NCBI GenBank assembly: GCA_902492235.1
Contig: CABUKS010000004.1
Location: 28,731 to 92,730 of the forward strand
Source of the DNA: an uncultured Collinsella sp.
GTDB lineage: Bacteria > Actinomycetota > Coriobacteriia > Coriobacteriales > Coriobacteriaceae
Reading direction: 5' to 3'
Length of the DNA: 64,000 nucleotides
A program made the position numbers and the translations under genes. This document shows, one piece after another, positions 7,730-16,507 of this stretch (its first letter is position 1; the number at the start of each line of letters is the position of its first letter). Under the pieces are notes generated by a model, which was given only the letters and a program-made list of their open reading frames with translations, was not told where the DNA came from and did no database searches.

Positions 7730-9972
7730 GCAGCATCTCCTTCGACATGAGCAGAATCGTGACTGGTCCGCTCCGCATCCCGTGAATCGCCGCATCGATC
7801 GCTATCACGCCTGGAGCGGCGGCGGGATCTCCATACGCGGTAACGCGAAAGAAGCGCCCTTATCCTCATGCGGACAATACGCACGATATCGTCATAGGTG
7901 GTGTTCCAGCTATCAAGCTCCTCGGCGATGCCCGTTTCGCGATCGTACAGCAGCTGATCATAGATGCGACACTCCTCGAGCGAGCGGTGCTCGATTCGAA
8001 GCGCCGCGTACCACGACTCATCATCGCCACATTTGGATTGAAAGAGGCGCACAAGCCTACCAGAAACGCATGTGCAATAGCGACCATCTCCCAAGCGCAC
8101 CGCAAAGCTGCGCAGCTCCTCGGGAAAGGAATCATCGATGCGCACGAGTACACCACCGTCTGACATGTTGATGGCACGCCCCGCGAAAACACCCACAGGG
8201 CCTTCGTCATCCGTCTCGTCCGAACTGCAATCGGGGAAAACGCCACCTTCGGCCACGGCTTCGCCGGTGCCCTCGGTTAGCTTCGACCACTCATCCTCAA
8301 CCGGCAGCGCCGTCAGCACCGCAGGTTCGTCTACGGAGATGCGAGTACTCTTGCGCGGCATGGACCGACCACCCGAAAAGGCAATAGCATACAAAAGGGC
8401 AATCAAGTTGTAGCACAACCAATAGATGATCACGGAACTGTACACGAGCGCCATGCCATACTTTCCCCATGTAAATCTGATAATAGCTGCAACCGAGAGC
8501 ACCACGAGCAACAGGTGTGGGAGCATGTTCCACAGGCTACCGCTGCGATTGGTCGTCTTGTCTTTACGCGTAACTTTGAACTTGGTCTCGCGGATACCGA
8601 GCGTCTCAAGAAATACGGGAATAATAAGTGATGGCGCCAGCGTGGTGTCGATGATTTGACTCCATTTCTGACTGCGAACATTGCTCGAAAGCAATTTCAT
8701 AGACCTGCTATAAAAGAAATAGCTCGGCAGCCAAAAAATTAGTAACTGCCAGAGTGTGCAGTTAACCACTTGGAAGTCAAACAAGGCAAACATAATGGGC
8801 GCAAGAATGAAGATGATGCGGTTGAAGAATGACCACCAGTACAGAAAACTGCACAGATAGGTAATGCGCGCGGAAAAAGAAATCTTGCGGGAAAAGATGA
8901 CACCCGTGTTTTGGATGCTCTGAATCACACCGCGCGCCCAGCGGATGCGTTGGTGCACCATCGAGCGCACATCCGTCGTCGAGAGGCCGTGAGCTTCGAC
9001 CTTATCAGTGGCATAGGTAATATAACCCGCCATCTGCAGACGACAGCTCGTCTCAAAATCTTCGGTGATCGTATGATACGGAAACCCGCCAATCTCCTCC
9101 ATACCGGCGCGCGAAATCACGGCATTGCTACCGGTGTATGCGCAGGCGTTGGACGAGTTGCGCATCTGGTTTACCTCGCGTGAGAAGAAATCTTGCTCAT
9201 TAGGAATCTTGTCCTCGGCGTACAGATTGAACTGAAAAAGATCGAGATTATAGAAGCTTTGCGGCGTCTGAATCAGACCGACTTTAAGGTCCTCATTGAG
9301 TTCGTCCTCGGAACGATAACGCCATGCGCCGGTCGCGCCATCCTGAATATAGCGAGGCAGCAAGAAATAGGGCACGGTATCTACGAGAAAGCTGCTACGC
9401 GGAATCATGTCGGCATCGAACGTCGCGATCAGCGGTGAAGTCGTGTGCCTTAACGCGTTGTTGAGGTTGCCCGATTTGGCATACTTGTTATCCTCGCAGG
9501 GGATATAACCAATCCCAAGTTCAGCCGCAAGGGAAGCGACCTCTTTGCGGCAGCCATCGTCAGCAAAATAGACGTGCACCCGAGAACGATCGGGATAGTC
9601 CATGTAGGTACAGGCGTTCGCCGTCTTGAACAACACGTCAGTCGGCTCGTTGTGCGTAGCGATTACCACGTCAACGTCGGGATAGTCTTCGGGCAAGATT
9701 TTCGGCATAACGAGATGTCCGCTGTCGGCCTTAACCTTGCGGTAGTAAAGTTCGAAGGTCGTAAACGCGGTTACTGTCTCAGCGATGAGCAGCAAGACCG
9801 CAAAAACCATCTGGGGAATCCCCTGATCAAACGGCAGGGTGAACAGCAGACGCCATAGCAGATAGATGACCATAAGGACTGCAGTGACGATAAAGGTCGT
9901 CACATCGCGCTTCCATGCCCCCTGTTTTTCCACCACGCTTTTCTTGGCTTTCTTAAGCTCATGAACGTTCAC
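7723..9972 (-). CDS. Cellulose-synthase-like glycosyltransferase (GT2) with C-terminal PilZ domain
   Basis: The 749-residue protein is built like BcsA: two N-terminal membrane segments (about 25-70), a GT2 catalytic domain with D138-D139, DAD at 186-188, TED at 303-305 and Q341-R-I-R-W345, then a bundle of membrane segments to about 535. A cytosolic tail follows with RKSTR at 540-544 (RxxxR) and NMSDGG at 602-607 ([DN]xSxxG), the two c-di-GMP contacts of PilZ domains; about 57 residues separate them, more than usual. The tail ends in an Arg-rich stretch. It likely makes and exports a beta-linked glycan under c-di-GMP control. No bcsB or bcsZ neighbour is present, so the product need not be cellulose. 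Confidence 0.85.
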   Translation of the reverse strand: MNVHELKKAKKSVVEKQGAWKRDVTTFIVTAVLMVIYLLWRLLFTLPFDQGIPQMVFAVLLLIAETVTAFTTFELYYRKVKADSGHLVMPKILPEDYPDVDVVIATHNEPTDVLFKTANACTYMDYPDRSRVHVYFADDGCRKEVASLAAELGIGYIPCEDNKYAKSGNLNNALRHTTSPLIATFDADMIPRSSFLVDTVPYFLLPRYIQDGATGAWRYRSEDELNEDLKVGLIQTPQSFYNLDLFQFNLYAEDKIPNEQDFFSREVNQMRNSSNACAYTGSNAVISRAGMEEIGGFPYHTITEDFETSCRLQMAGYITYATDKVEAHGLSTTDVRSMVHQRIRWARGVIQSIQNTGVIFSRKISFSARITYLCSFLYWWSFFNRIIFILAPIMFALFDFQVVNCTLWQLLIFWLPSYFFYSRSMKLLSSNVRSQKWSQIIDTTLAPSLIIPVFLETLGIRETKFKVTRKDKTTNRSGSLWNMLPHLLLVVLSVAAIIRFTWGKYGMALVYSSVIIYWLCYNLIALLYAIAFSGGRSMPRKSTRISVDEPAVLTALPVEDEWSKLTEGTGEAVAEGGVFPDCSSDETDDEGPVGVFAGRAINMSDGGVLVRIDDSFPEELRSFAVRLGDGRYCTCVSGRLVRLFQSKCGDDESWYAALRIEHRSLEECRIYDQLLYDRETGIAEELDSWNTTYDDIVRIVRMRIRALLSRYRVWRSRRRSRRDSDRCGDSRDAERTSHDSAHVEGDAAC

Positions 9973-9984
9973 GGAATCATCCCC

Positions 9985-11058
9985 CTATTCAAAGACCCAT
10001 GACTGCTGGATACGGTAGTTAGCAAAGAACAATGCCGTATCAACAAACGGTTTGATGATGAAGACCGGTATGGGCAGTGCAACGGAAATCAAGAGGACGA
10101 GAGCTGCGCTCGCCAACATACAAGCTGCGCACAGGGCGATATAGCGGCAAAGGCTCCGAGAACAGCTGGAATTATCCGCTTTGAAGACGATATTTCGATT
10201 CAGCATATAGTTGACAAATGCCGAGACGACCCGCGCAACGACGGTTGCCCACACGATGGCTGCGCTGGTCGCGACACCATGCGACCATAGGAGTACGAGC
10301 GCAGAGAACAGTGCCCAATCCAACAACGATGTGCAGAGCGAAGAGAGCGTGTAGCGCGCAAACGCAGAGAATAAGACACCGAGCACGCGAAGCGAATCAA
10401 CAACGGGACGGAAATGTGATGCCTCGTTGTCACCCTCGTAGACCGTGGTAATGGGAACCTCGAAGATGCCACCCGCACGCCGCGCCAGCACAAGCATCTC
10501 TGTCTCGAACTCATATCCGTCTCGCACCACAGCGAGCATACGGCGCATAAGCGACGCCGGAAGGCCACGTAAGCCCGTCTGCGTATCACTCACATCGACA
10601 CCGCAGAGCACGCGCATGGCCCCAAGCATAAAATTGTTACCGAGCTTACTGCGCGCAGGAACGCCATTACCGTCAAATCGGCGACAGCCAAGCACCAACG
10701 AGTCCTGGTGCAGACCGAGTTCGCGCGCAACGGCGCGGATATCGGCAGGCAAATGCTGACCATCGGCATCTGCCGTGACGGCCCCCGCAACAGTCGGGAC
10801 CTGTTCCAAGAGATAAGAAAAGGCAGTCTTGAGAGCCGCACCTTTGCCGCGGTTAAGCCCGTGGACAAGAACCGTAGCACCAAGCGCGCGGGCGCGGTCA
10901 AACACCACAGAACAGGACGCGCTGCTCCCGTCATCCACCACAACGATCGGTCCCGGCCATCCGAGCACGAGCTCCTCAAGTAGTGCGGCCAGCCGACCAC
11001 TCGGCTCATACGCGGGAATCACCAAAGCTATCCTATTGTCGATATCTGCCATGATCAA
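9985..11058 (-). CDS. GT2 (DPM1-like) glycosyltransferase fused to a GtrA-like membrane domain
   Basis: In the 357-residue protein, residues about 8-225 form a GT2 domain like dolichyl-/undecaprenyl-phosphate sugar synthases (VIPAYEPSGRL, VVDDGSS, NRGKGAALKTAF, TADADGQH, DTQTGLRG). Residues about 230-355 form four membrane segments of GtrA type ending FFANYRIQQSWVFE. It would attach a sugar to undecaprenyl phosphate and help flip it. The TTG at 11058 is 7 nt from GGAG; the in-frame ATG at 11052 is 13 nt away, so TTG is preferred. It is the first gene of the three-gene operon, 12 bp before the BcsA-like gene. Confidence 0.85.
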   Translation of the reverse strand: MIMADIDNRIALVIPAYEPSGRLAALLEELVLGWPGPIVVVDDGSSASCSVVFDRARALGATVLVHGLNRGKGAALKTAFSYLLEQVPTVAGAVTADADGQHLPADIRAVARELGLHQDSLVLGCRRFDGNGVPARSKLGNNFMLGAMRVLCGVDVSDTQTGLRGLPASLMRRMLAVVRDGYEFETEMLVLARRAGGIFEVPITTVYEGDNEASHFRPVVDSLRVLGVLFSAFARYTLSSLCTSLLDWALFSALVLLWSHGVATSAAIVWATVVARVVSAFVNYMLNRNIVFKADNSSCSRSLCRYIALCAACMLASAALVLLISVALPIPVFIIKPFVDTALFFANYRIQQSWVFE

Positions 11059-11130
11059 ATGGATTCTCCAACATAATGAATCGATTTGCGGACGTCGATT
11101 ATAACGAAATTGCCTAGCGGTTAAAACAAA

Positions 11131-11159
11131 AGCCCGAGTGTCGCTGGGACACCCGGGCT
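11131..11159 (-). terminator. Terminator of feoB
   Basis: AGCCCGAGTGTC / GACACCCGGGCT (one mismatch) forms a 12-bp stem with a 5-nt loop, followed by TTTTGTTTT on the minus strand. It lies 29 bp after the feoB stop and separates the iron operon from the polysaccharide operon. Confidence 0.85.
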
Positions 11160-11188
11160 CGTGGAAAGGGGTTAATCCTTATTCGGAC

Positions 11189-13516
11189 TTAAGCGGAAAC
11201 TGCGGCGGAAGCAGCGTTGGTCTCGTCCTCGTCGGTCCATGCATGCTTGGGCATGGGACGGAAGATCTGGAAGAGCATCGCAACCAGCAGCACGATAGCC
11301 ACAACCGTCCAGAAGCCAAACTGACCCAGAACAAGCAGGTTGTAGAACTGGTTGATGAACAGGCCAATCACCCAAGCAAAGGCGCACTCGTAACCGATGG
11401 CAATCGCGAACCACTTGCCGGAATCCATCTGGTTGCGGATGGCACCCATGGCAGCAAAGCACGGAGCGCACAGCAGGTTGAACGCACCGAAGGCCACGCA
11501 AGCGCCCATGGTGGGGAACATGCCGGCAAACGCGGTCCACAGGCTCGGGTCGGTCTCGCCCGCGTCGGCAACGGACAGCAGCGAGCCGGCGGTGGCGACG
11601 ACGTTCTCCTTGGCGACAAGGCCCGAGACGGACAGCGCTGTTGCCTGCCAGGTGCTAAAGCCAAGCGGGGCGAAGATCCAGGAGACCAGGTTGCCGAGCA
11701 TGGCAAGCACGGAGTAGTCCATGAACTCCTCGGAGATGCCGTCCATCGCGGGCAGGTAGCCAAAGGAACCGTTGTAGCTACCAAAGTTGGACAGGAACCA
11801 AACCACGACAGTAGACGCGAAGATGACCGTGCCGGCCTTCTTGATAAAGGCCCAGCAGCGCTCCCACACGTGCAGCGCCCAAGAACGGATCGCCGGGAAG
11901 TGGTAGGCAGGAAGCTCCATAACAAACGGCGTCGGGCGACCGGCGAAGAGCTTGGTCTTTTTGAGCATGAGGCCCGAGGCGATGACGGCAAAGACGCCCA
12001 GGAAGTAGAAGAGCGGACTGATCCACGCGGCGGTGGTGGAAGAATCGCCGATGATGGAACCCATGAGCAGGGCGATGATCGGCAGCTTGGCGCCACAGGG
12101 AATAAACGTGGTGGTCATGACCGTCATGCGGCGGTCCTTCTCGTTCTCGATGGTCTTGGTGGCCATGACGCCGGGAACGCCGCAGCCCGAGGACACGAGC
12201 ATGGGGATGAATGACTTACCGGACAGGCCAAAGCGGCGGAACACGCGGTCCATGATGAAGGCGACGCGGGCCATATAGCCGCAGTCCTCCAGGAAGGACA
12301 GCATGACGAACAGCAGGAACATCTGCGGCACAAAGCCAAAGATGGCACCCAGGCCGCCGACGATACCGTCGCAGACCAGAGAATCGACCAGGCCGCCGTC
12401 CTCGGTGCCGCCCGTCACAAGGGCGTCGTGCACCACGGTGGTGATGCCGGGGACATAGGGGCCGTACTGTGCCGGGTCGACCGAGTCGGCATTGTCGCCC
12501 GCAGCCTCGACGGCCGCGTCGTAGGCGTCGCGGCCCTGACCGAGCACATACCAGCCGTCGGTGCCGAAGAGCTGGTCGTTGGTGAAGTCGGTCACCGTGC
12601 CGCCCAAGGTAGAAACGGCGATGTAGTACACGCAGAACATGATGACCACAAAGATCGGCAAGCCCAGGATACGGTTGGTAACTACGCGGTCGATCTTCTC
12701 GGAGGTGCTCATCTTGGTCGGAGCCTTGGTGAGGCACTCATCGATGATGTGCGCGATAACGCCATAGCGCTCACCGGTGATGATGGACTCGGCGTCGTCG
12801 TCGCAGTCCTGTTCGCACTGGGCGACAAGCTTCTCCACGCGAGCAGCCTTCTCCTTGGTGAGGTTGATGAGCTTGCAGGCGTCCGCGTCGCGCTCGAACA
12901 GCTTGACCGCGTAGTAGCGGCGCTTGTTGGCGGGAACGCTCGCCGGCAGATTGTTCTCGATGTGGTCCAGAACGTCCTCGATGGAGGAATCGAACTTGTG
13001 CTCCGGCACCTGGCCCTTGGAAGCAGCGGACTTCTTGACCTGCTCGAACAGCTCCGTGATGCCCTTGTTCTTAAGAGCCGAGATCATCATGACCGGGCAA
13101 CCGAGCTTCTTGGAGAGCTTGTCCGTGTCGATCTTATCGCCGTTCTTCTCGACCAGGTCGGCCATGTTGAGGGCAACGACCACGGGCAGGCCGGTCTCGA
13201 TAACCTGAAGCGCTAGGTACAGGTTACGCTCGAGGTTGGTGGCATCGACGACTTGGACGACAACATCGGGCTCGCCGCTCATGAGGTAATCGCGCGAGCA
13301 TTGCTCCTCGGGGCTGTAGGGGGAAAGCGAGTAGATGCCAGGGAGGTCCGTGATGGTAACGTTCTTGTCGCTTAGGAGCTTGGCCTCCTTTTTCTCAACC
13401 GTGACGCCGGGCCAGTTGCCAACGTAGCCGTTGGCGCCGGTGATCAGGTTGAAAAGCGTGGTCTTGCCGCAGTTGGGGTTACCCGCCAGCGCGACATGGA
13501 TCTGAGAATCCGCCAT
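11189..13516 (-). CDS. feoB: Ferrous iron transport protein B, FeoB
   Basis: The 775-residue protein imports Fe(II) across the cytoplasmic membrane. It has an N-terminal GTPase with G1 GNPNCGKTT (residues 12-20), G3 DLPG, a G4-like NMAD and switch GVTVEKKE, then a helical GDI-like region. A membrane core follows with the duplicated Gate motif, including the conserved FIPMLVSSGCGVPG segment. An extended loop after the first membrane segment is fairly long. The ATG at 13516 follows AAGAAGGA. It is the last gene of the feoA-feoA-feoB cluster, with an inverted repeat upstream (13592-13611) resembling an iron-regulator site. Confidence 0.95.
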   Translation of the reverse strand: MADSQIHVALAGNPNCGKTTLFNLITGANGYVGNWPGVTVEKKEAKLLSDKNVTITDLPGIYSLSPYSPEEQCSRDYLMSGEPDVVVQVVDATNLERNLYLALQVIETGLPVVVALNMADLVEKNGDKIDTDKLSKKLGCPVMMISALKNKGITELFEQVKKSAASKGQVPEHKFDSSIEDVLDHIENNLPASVPANKRRYYAVKLFERDADACKLINLTKEKAARVEKLVAQCEQDCDDDAESIITGERYGVIAHIIDECLTKAPTKMSTSEKIDRVVTNRILGLPIFVVIMFCVYYIAVSTLGGTVTDFTNDQLFGTDGWYVLGQGRDAYDAAVEAAGDNADSVDPAQYGPYVPGITTVVHDALVTGGTEDGGLVDSLVCDGIVGGLGAIFGFVPQMFLLFVMLSFLEDCGYMARVAFIMDRVFRRFGLSGKSFIPMLVSSGCGVPGVMATKTIENEKDRRMTVMTTTFIPCGAKLPIIALLMGSIIGDSSTTAAWISPLFYFLGVFAVIASGLMLKKTKLFAGRPTPFVMELPAYHFPAIRSWALHVWERCWAFIKKAGTVIFASTVVVWFLSNFGSYNGSFGYLPAMDGISEEFMDYSVLAMLGNLVSWIFAPLGFSTWQATALSVSGLVAKENVVATAGSLLSVADAGETDPSLWTAFAGMFPTMGACVAFGAFNLLCAPCFAAMGAIRNQMDSGKWFAIAIGYECAFAWVIGLFINQFYNLLVLGQFGFWTVVAIVLLVAMLFQIFRPMPKHAWTDEDETNAASAAVSA

Positions 13517-13591
13517 TCAATCCTTCTTCCTTGTGTGCCTGCGCTGCTTTCTCCGCGCAGGCTGGATAATGTGCTTCAAAGTTGCTGCATT

Positions 13592-13611
13592 AAGTTAGAA
13601 AAACCTAACTT
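13592..13611. promoter_or_regulatory. DtxR-like palindrome upstream of feoB
   Basis: AAGTTAG and CTAACTT are perfect 7-bp half sites separated by 6 bp. The GTTAG...CTAAC pattern resembles operators of iron-dependent DtxR/IdeR-family repressors. It lies between feoA and feoB (75 bp from the feoB ATG), suggesting a separate iron-controlled promoter for feoB. Confidence 0.6.
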
Positions 13612-13639
13612 TATCTGCAGAAATATACGTCGTGAGCCC

Positions 13640-13861
13640 TTACTGGACCTCGACGACGGCGGCCTCCTCCTTGCGGATGGAAAGCTCGTAGCCGCGCACG
13701 TTAATCTCGACCGGATCACCGAGCGGTGCAACCTTCACGACCTTGAACGAAGTGCCCTTGATGAGCCCCAGGTCCATAAGGTGGCGGCGAAGCGCACCCT
13801 CACCGTGAAGCTTGACGATGGTGGAGCTCTCGCCCACCTTAACGTCACCCAACGTCTTCAT
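13640..13861 (-). CDS. feoA: FeoA domain protein (second copy, next to feoB)
   Basis: The 73-residue product is a single SH3-like FeoA domain: MKTLGDVKVGESSTIVKL, then the conserved LRRHLMDLGLIKGTSFKVVKVAPLGDPVEINVRGYELSIRKEEA. FeoA is a small cytosolic partner needed for FeoB-dependent Fe(II) uptake. It is 39 bp downstream of another FeoA gene and 123 bp upstream of feoB. Both FeoA copies are full length but diverged, so they probably do distinct jobs at FeoB. Confidence 0.92.
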   Translation of the reverse strand: MKTLGDVKVGESSTIVKLHGEGALRRHLMDLGLIKGTSFKVVKVAPLGDPVEINVRGYELSIRKEEAAVVEVQ

Positions 13862-13900
13862 CCTCTTGTCCCCCTTTCGGTTTTTATCAAATGCTGCGAA

Positions 13901-14143
13901 CTAACCGACGGTCATGATGTGCATGGCGACCTTGGAATCGATGCCAAAGCGTGCGCCCAGCACAGTGACGATGATATTGGCGCCACTCGAGCTCACCACG
14001 TGGATTTCGCTGCCCTCGACAAAGCCGAGGTCCTTGAGGTGGTGCTTCATATCCTCATTGCCCTTTACACGAGACACGCGCACGGTTTCGCCCGCTTTTA
14101 CCATCGAAAGCGGCATTGCCGGCATCTGCGGTCCGCAAGACAT
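13901..14143 (-). CDS. feoA: FeoA domain protein (first copy)
   Basis: The 80-residue FeoA-like protein begins MSCGPQMPAMPLSMVKAGETVRVSRV and carries the family motif HHLKDLGFVEGSEIHVVSSSGANIIVTVLGARFGID. A short Cys-containing leader of about 13 residues precedes the SH3-like fold. It is the first gene of the feo cluster and its promoter region contains a 14-bp inverted repeat (14186-14239). The usual operon is feoA-feoB; two feoA genes before feoB are common in anaerobes. Confidence 0.9.
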   Translation of the reverse strand: MSCGPQMPAMPLSMVKAGETVRVSRVKGNEDMKHHLKDLGFVEGSEIHVVSSSGANIIVTVLGARFGIDSKVAMHIMTVG

Positions 14144-14185
14144 GAGTGGCTCCTAACGTCAGTTCGTCCTCAACATCGACGCGGT

Positions 14186-14239
14186 AAAAGTTAACCACGC
14201 CTATGTTCGCTTTAGTAAACTAACACGTGGTTAACTTTT
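14186..14239. promoter_or_regulatory. Long inverted repeat at the feo promoter
   Basis: AAAAGTTAACCACG (14186-14199) and its exact complement (14226-14239) flank 26 bp that contain TTTAGTAAACTAAC, itself close to a DtxR-like palindrome. The element is 43 bp upstream of the first feoA. It is a likely binding region for a metal-dependent repressor; which one is not shown by the sequence. Confidence 0.6.
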
Positions 14240-14287
14240 TGGAAAGGGTCCCCATTCAGATTTCGAAAAAGTTTCCTATACGAAACA

Positions 14288-14322
14288 AAGGCGCCGCAAA
14301 GACTGTCTCTTTGCGGCGCCTT
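14288..14322 (-). terminator. Terminator of the HPr gene
   Basis: AAGGCGCCGCAAAGA and its exact complement form a 15-bp stem with a 5-nt loop, followed on minus by TTTGTTT. It lies 54 bp beyond the HPr stop, upstream of feoA. Confidence 0.85.
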
Positions 14323-14375
14323 GCCATACCAATTGATGCAACAGAGGGGACTGCCCCTTTGTCACATTGTTGAGG

Positions 14376-14624
14376 TTAGAGCGAGAGGTTTCTGATCGAC
14401 GTAACGCAGGAGGCCTCATCTACGCCCGAAACGCGGAAGATGATGTCCTCGCCGCACTCGCCGTAGAGAGCCATGAGTCCCATGACATCGCGGCCATCCG
14501 TGTGGCGATCGCCGATGCTGACTGACACGTTGCTACGATGCTTGGCAATGATGTCATAGAGCAATGCAACCGGGCGGGCATGTAGTCCCAACGGATCTTT
14601 AATCGTCTTTGTAAACTCGACCAT
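14376..14624 (-). CDS. HPr-family phosphocarrier protein
   Basis: The 82-residue protein starts MVEFTKTIKDPLGLHARPVA, placing the phosphorylatable histidine at position 15 in the canonical GLHARP motif. HPr passes phosphate from EI to sugar EII proteins of the PTS. At position 46, where Gram-positive HPr has the kinase-target serine, the sequence is GRDVMGLMAL, an aspartate. The start at 14624 is chosen because GGGAGGGG precedes it and it matches HPr length; the frame is open further upstream. It stands as a single gene with its own terminator. It may be a main HPr or a regulatory paralogue. Confidence 0.87.
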   Translation of the reverse strand: MVEFTKTIKDPLGLHARPVALLYDIIAKHRSNVSVSIGDRHTDGRDVMGLMALYGECGEDIIFRVSGVDEASCVTSIRNLSL

Positions 14625-14721
14625 GTCCCCTCCCGCGACATCGCACATCGGCCGGCAAAACCCAGCCACGTGGTAGTTATTGTAGCGTTAGATGCTTCTC
14701 GAGAGCTCCTCTGAACACCTC

Positions 14722-14941
14722 GTGGTCAAAAAGTGGCAAATATGAGTACTGTCACCAATTTAGTAGCAGCAAAATCGAAAGCAAATTGCCAACTTTGAGC
14801 GATTTGAAGAGGTTGAAAGCCGTCAAACGCCCTTTAAAGGGGGCTAGATAAATTGATTATGAGCCCATTTTCGCTCAGAGCAGGCCGAAAAATATGACAC
14901 CTCTTTTGCAACAGTACTCATATTTGGCATTTTTTGACCAC
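14722..14941. repeat. 220-bp element with 31-bp terminal inverted repeats (MITE-like)
   Basis: Ends at 14722-14752 and 14911-14941 are inverted copies with 2 mismatches in 31, sharing CAAATATGAGTACTGT. The near-exact midpoint holds the palindrome CCCTTTAAAGGG (14830-14841). It is more AT-rich than its neighbours and has no open frame of note. No clear target-site duplication is seen. It fills most of the 419-bp gap between HPr and the permease terminator. Confidence 0.65.
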
Positions 14942-14969
14942 AGGGTCCAAAACATGTCTCAAAACACAA

Positions 14970-14996
14970 AAGGAGGGGCCCGAAGGGCCCCTCCTT
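14970..14996 (-). terminator. Terminator of the permease gene
   Basis: AAGGAGGGGCCC and its exact complement form a 12-bp stem with a 3-nt loop, followed by TTTTGTGTTTT on minus. It lies 48 bp after the permease stop. Confidence 0.88.
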
Positions 14997-15043
14997 AGGA
15001 AAGGGAATCAAGTTGTTCCTCAGCTGTGAATAAATCCCAGCTT

Positions 15044-16507
15044 CTACTCCATCATGTCGAGAACAGACGGACGCAGCTCGCTCTCGGCAGCCTCGGGATC
15101 GGTCTCGCGCAGACGGTTGATATAGCGGTTGTACCACATCACGGCAAGGCCCAGGAAGACAACCACACCGCCAACGTTGTAGACCAGCGTCAGCCACAGC
15201 GGCTGATCGAGCGGAATGGTGCCGCAGATAAGCACGAAGCAGAAGACCACAAGCAGGAATGCGGCAACGACCAGGCCAAAGCTGCGCGAGCCCATGCGGA
15301 AGTCACGGGGAGCGGCGTCGAAGTTCTTGCGCAGCATAAAGTAGGCAAGCAGAATCAGCAGCGGCGGGAGCAGAGCGGTGGCAGCCGTCATGTTGGTGAC
15401 GATCATGAGCAGGTCGTCGAGGTTGCCGGAGCCCAGGGCCGGGATGATCAGGATGGGGACGACGATGGCGAACTGCAGCCAAGCAGCGCGGGCAGGAATG
15501 CCGTGCTCATTGAGCTCGACGATCTTGCTACCAAAGACGCCCTTGGGAATCTCGGTGAAGAACACCTTGATGGGAGCGGAGGTCCACATCATGAGGGAGC
15601 CCAGCGTGGCGGCGAGAAGGATCAAGCCGATGGCGCGCGTAGACACTTCCATGGGAATGCCAAAGTGGGCAAAGACAGCGCCGAATACGTCGAAGATACC
15701 GGTGGAGATGGCAACGCCGCCCTCGGGGATGAACAGGTTAACCAGCAGCGAAGCGCCTGCATACAGAAGGCCGATGGTCAGGCCGGCGATAACGACGGTG
15801 CGCACGAAGGCCTTGACGCCACCCTTAAGGTCGTTAAGGAACACGCCGACAGACTCAGCGCCGCCAACGCCCTGGATGATCCAGGCAAGCGTACCGAAGA
15901 AGCCCCACGCAGTTGCGAAGTTGCTCATGTCGGGAGCCATGTTAGCGGGAGTAGGAGCCGTAGCGAACTCAACGCCGCCAAAGGCAGCAGCCAGGGACAG
16001 CAGGATGAACACGGCGGTCAGGCCGAGAGCCGCGGTCGAACCGAAGGAGGAAATGGAGCCGATCCACTTAGCGCCCTTGGTCGAAACCCACGTGGCGATA
16101 GCAAAGACGACGATCTCGATAATGGTGATCCACAGCTGCGAAAGCTCGGCGTTGGCACCAAAGAACACGTAGCTCGCGTAGATGATGACGTTGGGCAGGA
16201 CGGACGCAAAGAAGAACAGGTTAACAAACCAGTAGCTAAATGCCGTCAGGAACGCCCAGCGACCACCCATCGAGGTCTTAACCCATGCGTACACGCCAGA
16301 CTCGGAGTCCTTGTTGAGGCCGACGAACTCGGCGGTAACCAGGGTATAGGGGACAAAGTACAAAAGCGTGGCGAAGAAGAACGACGGCGCAGCTGCCAAG
16401 CCGATGGCCGCGTTGTTGTTGATGATGTTCTTGATACCGAACACGGCGGCGACCGTCATGCCCAGCAGAGCGAACGAACCAATCGTTCCTCGTTTTTCAG
16501 AGCTCAT
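15044..16507 (-). CDS. Amino-acid permease, APC superfamily (YjeM/GadC-like)
   Basis: The 487-residue protein has about 12-13 membrane segments and an N-terminal APC signature (GSFALLGMTVAAVFGIKNI, then SGVYAWVKTSMGG). The pattern is closest to YjeM and glutamate/GABA-type antiporters within the amino acid-polyamine-organocation superfamily; substrate cannot be told from sequence. The ATG at 16507 has GGGAGG 4 nt upstream and starts MSSEKRGTIG, preferred over an in-frame start 12 bp earlier. It has its own terminator and is not co-directionally coupled to obvious decarboxylase genes, so an acid-resistance role is not supported here. Confidence 0.82.
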   Translation of the reverse strand: MSSEKRGTIGSFALLGMTVAAVFGIKNIINNNAAIGLAAAPSFFFATLLYFVPYTLVTAEFVGLNKDSESGVYAWVKTSMGGRWAFLTAFSYWFVNLFFFASVLPNVIIYASYVFFGANAELSQLWITIIEIVVFAIATWVSTKGAKWIGSISSFGSTAALGLTAVFILLSLAAAFGGVEFATAPTPANMAPDMSNFATAWGFFGTLAWIIQGVGGAESVGVFLNDLKGGVKAFVRTVVIAGLTIGLLYAGASLLVNLFIPEGGVAISTGIFDVFGAVFAHFGIPMEVSTRAIGLILLAATLGSLMMWTSAPIKVFFTEIPKGVFGSKIVELNEHGIPARAAWLQFAIVVPILIIPALGSGNLDDLLMIVTNMTAATALLPPLLILLAYFMLRKNFDAAPRDFRMGSRSFGLVVAAFLLVVFCFVLICGTIPLDQPLWLTLVYNVGGVVVFLGLAVMWYNRYINRLRETDPEAAESELRPSVLDMME

